Assembly (NCBI GenBank): GCA_000406005.1
Contig: ASZN01000001.1
Span: 157,755-221,754 of the forward strand
From: Candidatus Poribacteria bacterium WGA-3G
GTDB lineage: Bacteria > Poribacteria > WGA-4E > WGA-3G
Length of the DNA stretch: 64,000 nt
Direction: 5' to 3'
Position 1 is the stretch's first letter; each line of letters begins with the position of its first letter. The notes beneath the pieces are model-generated. The model was not told the DNA's origin. It was given only the letters and a program-made list of their open reading frames with translations, and did not search any database. Both the position numbers and the translations under genes were made by a program. Below are positions 25,453 through 34,303 of the stretch, piece by piece.

Positions 25453-27202
25453 GTATTTTCTCCAATTGATCTCTATTATGTTCCTTTTTCAACAGTAAGT
25501 GAGACCCAGCGATCTGCAGTAAAGTTCTAAAATCTATAACCCCAATAACTATGCCATAAACTTCAAACACATCATTAATTAACGAACCCACCTCGGAACG
25601 GTCGTTTGGCAAATTGTAGCAGACAACAAGCGAAGTGTCTTCAAACTCTGTAGAGAACACAGCACGAGCAAGTAAAATGACTTTGTTTTCCAATGCCTGC
25701 CTGATAGCTTTAACAGACAAGAATTTTTCTTCACCTGGGGACTTTATCTCTATTGGCATCGAATGCTTCGGGCTTTTGATAATAGCATCCCATCTTTTAT
25801 AGTTTACTCCGGCCCTCGAAAGTTCACAATTGTATCCAATTGCTTTAAACAACTGTTCAACGACTGGATAGAATATATCTTTGTTCGCATCAGCATACTG
25901 AGACATGATATACTCTATTGATGTTCCTAGATCCCAACCTCGCTCCATTGGCTCCTTGAAAACATCAAGGTTTTCTCCTTCAACATTTTGACGACCAGAA
26001 ACTGACTCCCCAACAAGGTGATCTGTTTCGCCCATAAGTTCCACACTCGAATATTGAGTTTCTGCAGTACCACTATGAACATGAGAAATGCGCAATCCTA
26101 TAGGGGTTTTGGAAGGCTCACTACCAGGCAAGTTCGGGAAAATAGAATATAGATAATCAGAATGCAATTCCTGAAATGGAGAAAAAAGAATAGGATAGTC
26201 GGCAGATCCCAAATACTTCTCAATCAAAACCTTATCTTCAACAAGCATAGACTCAACAGGAAAAGTATCAAAACCAGCCCGTTCCAAGATTTGGTAGAAA
26301 CTTAGTCGAATTATTGCATCTTTTGTCGCTCGATCAATTCTTTCTAAGTCAATTTTCCTAATGTCTTTACTTCCTTCGATTAATTCCAGGACTCTGTATC
26401 CCTTATCTGTTAATTTTTCAAACTTCATCGACTTATCATAAATAGTTTTGTTGGTTTCATTTTTGGTCCAACCTGTCCAGCGTAATACAGCTAGAGGGAA
26501 TCGAGTATAATTCCTCATTGTGTTAAGCACTATATTTCTTTGATCAGCGACTGCCTTCATCTTGTCATTTAAGGCTTCCCATGAACCTCGTAAACTCTGG
26601 ATTTCTTCAACCATATTGTCGAAAAGTTGATTATCACGGTCATTAGCCAAGCACATAGGACCGACTATCAGTTCATCACGCGCTAACAAACCATTTAACG
26701 CCCCTAATGTTCGCAAGAAGGCTGCAAACGGCCTTAATTGATTGTCCCCTTTGGCATTTAAAATTTCGTTTGGGTGAACAATTCCTAAAGCTGATTCTTC
26801 TAAAATCGCCGATGGATCCAGTATTGCCTCAACAACATGTGCCCCGAGATAAGTGAATTGATTTAATTTGCGCTTGAGTGGATGAATCCAACCTAACATT
26901 TTGAATAATTCAGAGTACATTTTTGATTGATTGTACAAAGGATCCCGGCTTCTATCCGGGCGGGTTGAAAGCAAAAGAGCTTCCTCGCCCATAAATCCAC
27001 AAGAAGTAGCCAAATCTCGCTTAATCAGAGTTAACGACATGTCGTCAAGAGAAAAAAAGCCTTGTGAATTTAAGGCTTCAAAAACCTCGTAAAATATTCT
27101 GATAAGACTGTTGATATCTGAACCAGGATTCGGAAAACGTATCAATTTATTAAACCTCTTGAAACTTAGTACCAGAAAATATTTTTCCATCCTATATTTC
27201 AA
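25424..27202 (-). CDS. putative restriction endonuclease, PD-(D/E)xK family
   Basis: A 592-residue protein (from TTG at 27202; an ATG at 27190 is equally possible, neither has a good ribosome site). The catalytic pattern lies at the C-terminus: RWDAIIKS with D472 and PIEIKSPGEE with E485 and K487, the D...ExK signature, followed by a helix and LVVCYNLP. The middle part (about 255-310) has FEKLTDKGYRVLELI, which looks like a winged-helix DNA-recognition segment as in type IIS enzymes. The Fe-S/nuclease gene follows with an overlap. With one D...ExK site here and one D...ExE site in its partner, a heterodimer that cuts one strand each is an attractive idea. Specificity cannot be read. Confidence 0.72.
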   Translation of the reverse strand: MKYRMEKYFLVLSFKRFNKLIRFPNPGSDINSLIRIFYEVFEALNSQGFFSLDDMSLTLIKRDLATSCGFMGEEALLLSTRPDRSRDPLYNQSKMYSELFKMLGWIHPLKRKLNQFTYLGAHVVEAILDPSAILEESALGIVHPNEILNAKGDNQLRPFAAFLRTLGALNGLLARDELIVGPMCLANDRDNQLFDNMVEEIQSLRGSWEALNDKMKAVADQRNIVLNTMRNYTRFPLAVLRWTGWTKNETNKTIYDKSMKFEKLTDKGYRVLELIEGSKDIRKIDLERIDRATKDAIIRLSFYQILERAGFDTFPVESMLVEDKVLIEKYLGSADYPILFSPFQELHSDYLYSIFPNLPGSEPSKTPIGLRISHVHSGTAETQYSSVELMGETDHLVGESVSGRQNVEGENLDVFKEPMERGWDLGTSIEYIMSQYADANKDIFYPVVEQLFKAIGYNCELSRAGVNYKRWDAIIKSPKHSMPIEIKSPGEEKFLSVKAIRQALENKVILLARAVFSTEFEDTSLVVCYNLPNDRSEVGSLINDVFEVYGIVIGVIDFRTLLQIAGSHLLLKKEHNRDQLEKIRGFIRLSDP

Positions 27203-27349
27203 GTACGGGTACGTTACTTTGTATAGGGTATAGGACCCATTTGCAGTATTTTATTGGTTTTTATAAATTTTGTCGTGCAAAAAACACCAATCAGAGCCAT
27301 TTAGACTTCAGTACTCTGCTTATCTTAAAGTCCTGCTTGGCAGATAATA

Positions 27350-28576
27350 TCACAAACACCTAAGTAATGTTTCGCGGAGGCGTTCGTAAGCGAGGCTCGC
27401 GCCAGCGATGTTACCCGAAGCCGGTCCTACTTGGAGTTGCGCGATGGTGCCGGAACCGAAGAGGTTTTGGACAGGACGGAGTTGTAAATCGCCATCCAAA
27501 CATGGTAAACCTCGGACGAGAGGCATCTGATATTTGGAGATCAATTCTTTTAGGAATCCGTAACGACGAAGATCAAATTGATACCCCGTTGCCAAAATGA
27601 CGCGAGACACATCTGTGATGGTGCTTCGCGTCGTCTCAATTTGTAGCCTTTGTGCCGATGCGGATTCTTCTGTCGCGACGATGTTACGGATACAGGTTTT
27701 AGGATACAGATCAATGTTTGAAGTACTCACCAACGTCTCCATAATATCAGGGGTGATGCTCCCTTCACCCCTATTTTGTTGAATGATGTCGTAGCGCCGC
27801 CGAAAGTCGGTCTCGTTTGCGAATTCGGTGAGTGCTTTGGGACCTAACCAGATCGGTGGAAAATCGAATTGCTCCGTTTTCAGCTCTTTTCGTGCGATTA
27901 ACACGACATTATGCCCGCGTTCACCGAGATTTCTGGCAAGTGTTCCCGCCGTTAACCCACCGCCAACAATAACAATTTTACCCCCACTGTCTCGCTTATC
28001 TTTAGAATCGACTGTAAATTGCGATGCGTGTAAAACCGTTTTAGGATATTTGCGTTGCCACTGCGTAAACTCTGGCGGTATATAGGCGCAATCGTCGGCA
28101 CCGATAGCGAGGATGACACAACTGCTCCGAAATCCAGTATGGTTCGTTGAGATGAGTCGGAACGGAAATTTGCCCGCGCCTTTGTCCCATCGTAATTTTG
28201 CCACCTCAAACTGATGATAGACTCGGTACGCTGCGAGTTCAGTAAGCATCGTCCTGCAGAAATCCCAAAAGAGTTGGGTCGAAGGTTGCGCGTATGGCGG
28301 CGCGAACTCGTCCGTTCGGTTATGGCGTTCTGCGTATTCAACAATACCGAGTGCGTCCGGCGTAATATGATGAACGGCGGGGGAGCGGAGGAAGGTCATC
28401 CCTTGGCGTTCTGTTTTGCGTCGCCACTGGGTAAGCGGCAGTGGATAGCGATCAACAATTGCGAGGCGGTTCGCTGCTGTCGGGATTTCGCGGAGTAAAC
28501 GAATGGCAATAGACACGCCGTGTATTCCGCCACCGATTATGGTAATGGGGATATTCCGGTGGGCAAGGGTTTTCAT
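27350..28576 (-). CDS. FAD/NAD(P)-dependent oxidoreductase
   Basis: About 408 residues from the ATG at 28576. It has two dinucleotide folds: an N-terminal FAD site ITIIGGGIHGVS and a second site KIVIVGGGLTAGTLA (near 200), as in FAD-dependent monooxygenases and lysine/ornithine N-hydroxylase-like proteins. The ATGYQFD motif (near 335), typical of this group, and a late FGSGTIAQLQVGPAS segment are visible. It stands alone on the minus strand, with heptamer-type repeats upstream. Substrate unknown; the protein appears soluble and cytoplasmic. Confidence 0.8.
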   Translation of the reverse strand: MKTLAHRNIPITIIGGGIHGVSIAIRLLREIPTAANRLAIVDRYPLPLTQWRRKTERQGMTFLRSPAVHHITPDALGIVEYAERHNRTDEFAPPYAQPSTQLFWDFCRTMLTELAAYRVYHQFEVAKLRWDKGAGKFPFRLISTNHTGFRSSCVILAIGADDCAYIPPEFTQWQRKYPKTVLHASQFTVDSKDKRDSGGKIVIVGGGLTAGTLARNLGERGHNVVLIARKELKTEQFDFPPIWLGPKALTEFANETDFRRRYDIIQQNRGEGSITPDIMETLVSTSNIDLYPKTCIRNIVATEESASAQRLQIETTRSTITDVSRVILATGYQFDLRRYGFLKELISKYQMPLVRGLPCLDGDLQLRPVQNLFGSGTIAQLQVGPASGNIAGASLAYERLRETLLRCL

Positions 28577-28589
28577 CAAAATCTTGGGG

Positions 28590-28660
28590 ATGGAAGAATG
28601 GAAGGGTGGAAAAAGAGTCTCTCGTCAATCTTCCAGTCTTCCAATCTTCAAATCTTTTCC
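28590..28660. repeat. GGAAGAT-type heptamer repeats, inverted
   Basis: GGAAGAATGGAAGGGTGG on the left and CTTCCAGTCTTCCAATCTTC on the right form a loose hairpin of seven-base units. A related tract lies at 55346-55377. The units differ from the CAGTTAT family, but the architecture is the same. Confidence 0.55.
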
Positions 28661-28668
28661 TTCTATTT

Positions 28669-29535
28669 TTAATCGGTATTCGGTCCGGGTAGATGGAAAC
28701 TTTTGAGAGCGAAGGTCTCTGAAAACAACGCCTCGGTTGCGCGGTAACGACTGTATCTGTATTGGACGACACCGATAGAGGGTGCGACCCAGTAAATTGC
28801 TGGCGGACTAATTAAGAAGCTTGACGGCTCCGGACTATCGCCATAAACAACCTCTTCATGAACAACATAGGTCATATAGCTTCCGGCAGGGACGCTAACT
28901 TGTACATCCTTCTCTGCGACATAGCGTGTGACTTTGACGGGTATCCCCGTGGTTTTCTCAAAAACGACCCACTGTTTTCCGACTTGCAGCGGAAAATCCC
29001 AGAGACGGCGCGGCGGGAAATGTTTTTCGTGTTGGACTATAACGGTATTGGCAGAGGATGGCAAGAAAATGTCAAAAGCGGATTCCTCCAATGCCTGTGC
29101 GGTCTTAGAGAAGTAGGTCGCAAAAATTGGGAACGGGAATACATCCAAGAATTCAGCATCTAATCGTAGGTAGAAGGCATTCGCGACCAAGTGGTCAATA
29201 GCCTGATAGTTGAATTGATCAGTTTCGACGGGATTGAGTTCGCTGACAGTCATCTGCCGATGCGTCGTTCCGCTGATATCGCGTGTTCCTTCAACCCGGA
29301 GCGTGAATTCCTGATCGGTGTTCACGTTGATATACGTCCATGCGGAACCAGTATCTGTCGGGAAGTCAATCGCGTGGAGTCGTCCGGTTGTATTCGACGG
29401 CGGCAGCGTGATTTCACCGTGTGGGTCAACGAGTCCTTCGTCGCCGCAACTGCAGAGAAGTAGCAAGAGAAATATAATAATAATGGTTTTCGGTCTTCGG
29501 TTTTCAGTTCTCAGTAAAGGAATCCTGATAGGCAT
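28669..29535 (-). CDS. putative lipoprotein of unknown function
   Basis: From the ATG at 29535 the protein has 288 residues with a hydrophobic segment ending LLLLLCSCGDE, a likely lipoprotein signal, and a mature part rich in beta strands (SAWTYINVNTDQEF...TLRVEGTRDISG, VSVPAGSYMTYVVHEE). The repeated G-TW and YV..VGVV features resemble DUF-type secreted proteins that follow metalloproteases, but I cannot name a family. The open frame continues to 29589 through a heptamer repeat, so a start there would add 18 repeat-encoded residues; TTAAAGAGAAG from the repeat serves as ribosome site for 29535. It directly follows the metalloprotease gene on the same strand. Confidence 0.6.
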   Translation of the reverse strand: MPIRIPLLRTENRRPKTIIIIFLLLLLCSCGDEGLVDPHGEITLPPSNTTGRLHAIDFPTDTGSAWTYINVNTDQEFTLRVEGTRDISGTTHRQMTVSELNPVETDQFNYQAIDHLVANAFYLRLDAEFLDVFPFPIFATYFSKTAQALEESAFDIFLPSSANTVIVQHEKHFPPRRLWDFPLQVGKQWVVFEKTTGIPVKVTRYVAEKDVQVSVPAGSYMTYVVHEEVVYGDSPEPSSFLISPPAIYWVAPSIGVVQYRYSRYRATEALFSETFALKSFHLPGPNTD

Positions 29536-29590
29536 CAGACTTCTCTTTAACTGACAACCGATAACTGACAACTGATAACTGTTCATCATT
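29490..29590. repeat. heptamer-based inverted repeat between lipoprotein and metalloprotease genes
   Basis: Left units GGTCTTCGGTTTTCAGTTCTC lead to AGTAAAGGAAT, and right units CTCTTTAACTGACAACCGATAACTG are complementary in design. The repeat overlaps the 5' end of the lipoprotein coding region and supplies its ribosome site. Confidence 0.65.
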
Positions 29591-32174
29591 TCACCACACA
29601 GAATTTGCCGGTGCTTTGGAATCCGTTTCCATCGGTTGCCCGGAAGAAGTAGAGTCCGGTGCAGACCATTTCACCGCGTGCGTTTGTGCAATCCCATTCG
29701 GAGGCGTTGTCGATTACTTTAACCAAGCTTCCGAAAGCGTCGTAGATTTCAACGGTTAAGCCGTTTGGATAGAACGACAGATGTTTTCCTTGCGCTACAT
29801 AGAGTGGGTTGGGGGCAACTGTGACAATTCGTTCTGCGCTATTCGCGACATAGTTGAATGTTTGCCCTTGCCAGATTTGGGTGCCTGTTACACCAGAGGG
29901 TGTCTGTCCCTGAATTTTGTATAGATAGATACCTGTCGGTGGAAATCCGTTAGTGCGAAGCGTTCCGATCCATTTCGTCGCCGTTTCCTGTGTGAGAAAA
30001 ACGGTATAATCGTCTTTATTGGGACTTTCTACTGTTAGGTTTGGTGCGCTTTGTAGCGGCTGTGTGCTTTGCACTTCAACTTGCCACTCACCTGTACCGC
30101 GCGGTTGCGTCTGAATGAAAAATGCGGGTGCTCCATTCACTGCGTCAATCTCTGGAACGATACTGTTCGGGACAATGCTCGGTGTTCCGATAATGCCCAT
30201 TGCGTCAACAGGTACAACAGCGTAATAGTAGTGGTATTCGCTATCAATATTCATCGTTTCAAAGACGGTTGTATCTTCAAATCGGGTTTGTGTGCTGCCC
30301 ACGCGTCCAACGATCTCTATATCGTCTTCAGGAATACCGTTGCCGTCTCGGTCAGCGGCGGCGAGGACTTCATCGGCATTCTGAAAGGGTTGCGGAACAT
30401 CCGTTTCGCTCTGTAGGCGGTAGCGTTTTCTAACGATTGCCACTTCTCGAATACCGGCGGGGTCGTCAACTTCCCACGTCACGACGGGTCCGGTGCTACC
30501 TCGCGAGACCATAGGGTTGGAGAGTATCCCTGTCGGTGGCGCGCCTGCTGTATAACTGACAGCGCCTCCGAAAGTGCCACCAGGAATGATAACCTGTTCG
30601 ACATCGGGATGCATATTGATTAAAACGAGCGTAATTTCTTGAATATCTCCACCGAAATCTTTGAAGGTCATCTGTGCTTCTTGAGAACGTTGATAAGTGA
30701 ACGCCTCTCTGATTTCTGTTGTGCCGTTCCGTTTTCTGACGATAAATTTTGCAGCCCATCCACGCAATCCGGTAAAGGTGTGTCGATCCAATTCCGACTG
30801 AATTTTTTCTTGATCGGTATATGTCAGGCTCCGCATATCTATCGGTGCGAGGTCTGCGCCATCAATTTTGACTGCGAATTCCGGCATAACCGTGGTGGGT
30901 CGGAAGACGATGTACCTTGATGCGAAATGCTCAGGCATGGATTCAGAATCGAAATCTGCGCGGACCGGATAACTGGTGTGAACATCGTTTGGATGAATAG
31001 CCACTGGTGGGAAGCGATGTGCGTGCGTGTAACCGGGTAAATCTGTTGCTGTATTGGCGCGGTTATGGGTGAAATAGTTCCATACCGTGAAAGTCTTGAA
31101 CGCCTCAGCGAGGGTGGTGCCGTTATTTGTAAAAACATCGTAGAAGTTTCCCATCTCTCGGTAGCTTCCATCGGTGGTATTTCCGAAAAACTGTCGGATA
31201 ATATCGTATCCGAACCGCTCTGCCATATACAATGCCCAGATAACAGACCCGTATTCATGGTCGCCGATACGACTCTCAAGCGAGATGTCTGGAATGAGAA
31301 ACCAGCGACGGAGTTGATGGATGTAATAGTTATAGGAATCGGTTTCGTTGGGTTCATCAGGATCGGGTAGCGTGTCGCCATCGTCAATGCGTCCGCCGTC
31401 GTAGGTCATAATTTCTATCCAAGTTGCAGACGCTTCCATGAACCATATCGGCATATAAGCGTTGTATCCGAATTGGACACCGTGCAGGAATTCGTGGGTG
31501 CAGGTTGTCTGAAGATAGCGGATACCTTCGGCTTTCCCGACATAATCGTAGATACGGGAATTAATCATGAAATAGGGAGCGACGGTTAGTGCATTAGATA
31601 AGACGCGTCCTTCAAACCAATCCGCCGTGGTAATACCGAGTGCGGGGAACGTGAAGAGATAGACATCATATTTATGATCGCCGCCGTTTTGTGCCGCCCA
31701 AAAGTCGATATAGGGGACCTTGAATCCCATCAGGTCGATTTGAACGTGATAGGCGCGTTCCATTGCATCGGCACAGAGGTCTATGTAATCAGGGACACCG
31801 TTTCGTGGATGAAAATCCTCAAGCGGCGGTGCGTGCGGTCCGACGCGTGTGTAATGGAGTCTGAAGTGCGGAGTGGTAAATTTTTCTGGTAGCTCTACGT
31901 CGCCGAAGAAGCTGCCGGGGAGTCCGGGACGTAGGAAAATCGGTTTGAACTCCTGGCGATACATCGCCGGTAAGTTGTGCCAATTCTTGGCGAGGGTGAC
32001 AAAACTGTCGGTCGCACATTCTGTGATTTCGCTTTGGGTGTACCGAGGTTTCAGGTTCGTGAACTGCCGTGCGGTTTGGATTGCATGCTGGAGTTCGGTA
32101 TCCGGTGGAAGCGTGTGTGCTATGGATGAACATGTTATAAAAAGGACGATAGTGAAGATAAATGACAATTTCAT
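29586..32174 (-). CDS. secreted MXAN_6640-like putative metalloprotease with C-terminal sorting domain
   Basis: An 862-residue exported protein with a signal peptide (about 1-20). The zinc motif HEFLH (227-231) sits in THEFLHGVQFGYN, and the likely third ligand is E247 in FMEASATW, which fits the MXAN_6640-type putative metalloprotease group. The middle holds beta-rich domains (about 420-750), including a fibronectin-like stretch (AGIREVAIVRKRY). The last 80 residues (VTVAPNPLYV, EIYDAFGSLVKVID, GLYFFRATDG) match FlgD-like or type IX secretion C-terminal domains, suggesting surface display or outer-membrane export. The lipoprotein gene follows. It probably degrades external protein. Confidence 0.82.
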   Translation of the reverse strand: MKLSFIFTIVLFITCSSIAHTLPPDTELQHAIQTARQFTNLKPRYTQSEITECATDSFVTLAKNWHNLPAMYRQEFKPIFLRPGLPGSFFGDVELPEKFTTPHFRLHYTRVGPHAPPLEDFHPRNGVPDYIDLCADAMERAYHVQIDLMGFKVPYIDFWAAQNGGDHKYDVYLFTFPALGITTADWFEGRVLSNALTVAPYFMINSRIYDYVGKAEGIRYLQTTCTHEFLHGVQFGYNAYMPIWFMEASATWIEIMTYDGGRIDDGDTLPDPDEPNETDSYNYYIHQLRRWFLIPDISLESRIGDHEYGSVIWALYMAERFGYDIIRQFFGNTTDGSYREMGNFYDVFTNNGTTLAEAFKTFTVWNYFTHNRANTATDLPGYTHAHRFPPVAIHPNDVHTSYPVRADFDSESMPEHFASRYIVFRPTTVMPEFAVKIDGADLAPIDMRSLTYTDQEKIQSELDRHTFTGLRGWAAKFIVRKRNGTTEIREAFTYQRSQEAQMTFKDFGGDIQEITLVLINMHPDVEQVIIPGGTFGGAVSYTAGAPPTGILSNPMVSRGSTGPVVTWEVDDPAGIREVAIVRKRYRLQSETDVPQPFQNADEVLAAADRDGNGIPEDDIEIVGRVGSTQTRFEDTTVFETMNIDSEYHYYYAVVPVDAMGIIGTPSIVPNSIVPEIDAVNGAPAFFIQTQPRGTGEWQVEVQSTQPLQSAPNLTVESPNKDDYTVFLTQETATKWIGTLRTNGFPPTGIYLYKIQGQTPSGVTGTQIWQGQTFNYVANSAERIVTVAPNPLYVAQGKHLSFYPNGLTVEIYDAFGSLVKVIDNASEWDCTNARGEMVCTGLYFFRATDGNGFQSTGKFCVVK

Positions 32175-32179
32175 ATTTT

Positions 32180-32297
32180 TTAATAGTTATCAGTCTTCAG
32201 TTGTCAGTTTTCGGTTAAGAACGGCTTTCAGCAATCGGAAACCATCAGCCTTCAGTAAAGAGGGGTTTTTCTGATTGCTACTCTTTCTGATAACTGC
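32180..32297. repeat. heptamer-based inverted repeat
   Basis: AGTTATCAGTCTTCAGTTGTCAG and further units lead to AGTAAAGAGGGG; a T-run and TCTTTCTGATAACTG follow. Same family as at 15522. The arrangement after the PNPOx gene could also act as a terminator. Confidence 0.6.
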
Positions 32298-32846
32298 TCA
32301 AGCGAAGTGCGTTGGTTTTCCATCAAGGCTGATGTGGTTAGTTTCTTTCCAATAGGTCTCTACACCTTCTTCGCCTTTTTTGGTTGCCCATGCGTTTAAT
32401 TGTTCTCTTTCGCCGACGTAGTCGTAAAGCGGGACAGCCATTCCACATGAGGTTTGCACGAGATCGATGTTGAGATCAAAGATCTGCCTTGCCCCCGGTA
32501 GTGGTGTAAACAGCGGGAAGAGGAGCTGCCATTCAGGATCGTTGTTGTGGATGGCTCTTGCGGTGCCGTAGAGTCGGAGGATTAAGGGGTTATCCTCGAA
32601 GGCGGTGAACATAAGCGTCATCCGTGGGTTTTCTTGAACGTGTGCGGCGGTTTCGTTTCCGCTGCCTGTTACGTTCAACCAAGCGACACGGTTTGAATCA
32701 AGGACGCGCAAGGAATCCATGCCCTTCGGAGATAGATTAATTCTACTGTCGGCTGTCGCGGTTGCGACAAAAAATATTTTCTGGTCTCCGATAAATTGCT
32801 GTAGTTTCGGTGAAATTTGTTGGTATAATTTTGCCATTTTATTCAT
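32298..32846 (-). CDS. pyridoxamine 5'-phosphate oxidase-fold protein
   Basis: A 182-residue split-barrel flavin or haem-binding protein. IFFVATATADSRINLSPKG (about 24-42), NVTGSGNETAAHV (about 58-70) and LMFTAFEDNPLILRLYGTA (about 78-96) are the usual strands of the PNPOx group. The C-terminal SCGMAVPLYDYVGERE is typical of a subgroup of unknown substrate. GGAG lies just before the first ATG at 32846; another ATG is three codons in. It probably reduces a small molecule with FMN or F420. It is the last gene of a minus-strand run of three. Confidence 0.82.
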   Translation of the reverse strand: MNKMAKLYQQISPKLQQFIGDQKIFFVATATADSRINLSPKGMDSLRVLDSNRVAWLNVTGSGNETAAHVQENPRMTLMFTAFEDNPLILRLYGTARAIHNNDPEWQLLFPLFTPLPGARQIFDLNIDLVQTSCGMAVPLYDYVGEREQLNAWATKKGEEGVETYWKETNHISLDGKPTHFA

Positions 32847-32851
32847 TACTC

Positions 32852-33490
32852 CTAAAACGACTTGAGTGTTGCCCAGATGGTTGCTAATTTATCTGAGGGT
32901 TCAACTGCTTGTGGCTCAGCACCTTCAATGTCGCTTACATATTCGCCTTCGTAGAGGCGGATATGGTCGAGCCAGACATCGACTTTCTCTGCGCCCATGA
33001 TGATGCCAGCACGCGTACTCACATCATCTGCTGTCATTTTGAACGTGATGAAGAATTCTTTCCATTCTTCAGTCAAACCGATTTCTTTTCTGGCGTATTC
33101 ATTCCAGGGATCCCCTTGATGGAGGATACGCATTACGACATTCCGGGGTTTCTCACTCTTTGCCCACAAATTGTAGGTATAAGTCGTGCCTTTCTCCAGC
33201 GTGAAGGGTTGCTGATAGAATTGGATGTGCCATAGTGCACCTGCCTTGCTGATTTTGACATAGACAGCGTTTTTTCCGGCGATGGGTTCAGCTTTTTTGC
33301 CTTCGGTTTGGTAGAGTGCGGCAGCATCGGCATGCGTCCAATGGTGCCATCCCTGAAGGTGCAGGTCGAAATCACCGTTATTGAGGATATTATCGGGTGG
33401 TTTTGCACCATAAGTGAGCGTTGAGAATCCAACCAGCAACATTGACACAAATAGAGAGATATAGGTTAAAGTTCCTTTAGTGGTGTTCAT
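32852..33490 (-). CDS. secreted carbohydrate-binding-like (CBM4/9 or CenC type) protein
   Basis: A 212-residue exported protein with a signal peptide (about 1-27, ending TYGAK). The mature part has the pattern of CBM_4_9 domains: NILNNGDFDLHLQGWHHW, then alternate strands with FTLEKGTTYTYNLWAKSE and EWKEFFITFKMT, ending VWLDHIRLYE. The ATG at 33490 is chosen because GGAGGAGGAAG stands before it and a signal peptide starts there; the longer frame to 33706 is not supported. It overlaps the end of the previous gene by 14 bases, so translation is coupled. It likely binds a surface glycan; no catalytic domain is present. Confidence 0.75.
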   Translation of the reverse strand: MNTTKGTLTYISLFVSMLLVGFSTLTYGAKPPDNILNNGDFDLHLQGWHHWTHADAAALYQTEGKKAEPIAGKNAVYVKISKAGALWHIQFYQQPFTLEKGTTYTYNLWAKSEKPRNVVMRILHQGDPWNEYARKEIGLTEEWKEFFITFKMTADDVSTRAGIIMGAEKVDVWLDHIRLYEGEYVSDIEGAEPQAVEPSDKLATIWATLKSF

Positions 33491-33959
33491 CTTCCTCCTC
33501 CGTATCATGTTCACCGCCATGTTCTGAGTCCTCCTTATCGTGCTCACCACCACTGCTGTGTTCACCTTCTCCAACTTCCGGATGCGCTGTCCATCCATCA
33601 AAATCCGTGCTGGTTGCGATGAGTTGCACATCTCTTTTTTGAGCGGGGGCAAGGTCAGCTGCGGGCGTTGGTCCAAGCTCCTTTCCGTTGGATAAGTGGA
33701 CTTCAACTCGGACCTGCTTCAATGTTTCGCTTGTGGTGTTTTCGACGGTGCCTTTGAAGGCATTGCTTTGCGCGTCGTAAGTTAAGATGAGTCGGGCCCC
33801 GTTTCGGACCTGATCGTAGGTTTCGTTGAGTGCAAGTTCAGTGCCTGATTCTTCGCCTTCTTCACCAATAGATGGTTTGTCCGTCCTTGAGCAGCCGACA
33901 ATAACAGATATGGTAAATACAAAAACGATTGCGGTGCGAATTATATGTAATTGGTTCAT
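33477..33959 (-). CDS. lipoprotein with FxLYD-like domain and His/Glu-rich tail
   Basis: A 160-residue protein with a lipoprotein signal (SVIVGCSRTD, Cys23). The middle (about 55-110) reads AFKGTVENTTSETLKQVRVEVHL, which fits FxLYD or similar envelope beta-sandwich domains. The last 30 residues are nearly all His, Glu, Asp, Ser and Gly (GEGEHSSGGEHDKEDSEHGG then DEHH), a possible metal-binding tail. The ribosome site of the next gene (GGAGGAGGAAG) lies inside the tail codons, so part of the tail sequence is under double constraint. The ATG has AGAAAGGACATCC upstream, and two promoters lie 80 and 230 bases before it. Confidence 0.7.
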   Translation of the reverse strand: MNQLHIIRTAIVFVFTISVIVGCSRTDKPSIGEEGEESGTELALNETYDQVRNGARLILTYDAQSNAFKGTVENTTSETLKQVRVEVHLSNGKELGPTPAADLAPAQKRDVQLIATSTDFDGWTAHPEVGEGEHSSGGEHDKEDSEHGGEHDTEEEDEHH

Positions 33960-34037
33960 GGATGTCCTTTCTAAAGTTAAGTTTCATGTTGCGGGGTCCA
34001 TTTCCCTTGAAAGGGGCAATAGGTTGCAGACAGAGAG

Positions 34038-34067
34038 ATTGTAACACAAAAAGAGGTAAAGTGTCAA
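34038..34067 (-). promoter_or_regulatory. sigma-70 type promoter, proximal, for the FxLYD lipoprotein operon
   Basis: On the minus strand TTGACA (34062-34067) is followed after 18 bases by TACAAT (34038-34043). A second similar site lies 153 bases further upstream. Confidence 0.6.
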
Positions 34068-34190
34068 GAAAAAGGGCGGGTTATTACAGAAGGGCGAGGA
34101 GCGGTAAGAAATCGGTGCGAAAAAAGACGACATTAAGCATAGAGACTCCGGTTAGAAAAAGGAAGGAAAACAGATATTTTCAGTATAGAA

Positions 34191-34220
34191 ATTGTAACAC
34201 GACGTGAGATGCCGAGTCAA
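34191..34220 (-). promoter_or_regulatory. sigma-70 type promoter, distal, for the FxLYD lipoprotein operon
   Basis: TTGACT (34215-34220), an 18-base spacer and TACAAT (34191-34196) on the minus strand. The boxes and spacing copy the proximal promoter, so the two may be a duplicated unit. The 344-base gap 33960-34303 holds these and the 5S terminator only. Confidence 0.55.
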
Positions 34221-34271
34221 GAAAAATTCAGCGACCTGTAGGTTCGCACTTGCCTCCGTTAACAAAGGCAA

Positions 34272-34290
34272 GGCAGGCGGGTTGCCTGCC
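34272..34290 (-). terminator. hairpin downstream of 5S rRNA
   Basis: GGCAGGC (34272-34278) and GCCTGCC (34284-34290) form a perfect stem just past the 3' end of 5S rRNA on the minus strand, followed by TTGCCTTTGTT. This is the likely end of the rRNA transcript, though the T-run is short. Confidence 0.55.
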
Positions 34291-34303
34291 CTGAGAGAGG
34301 AAT

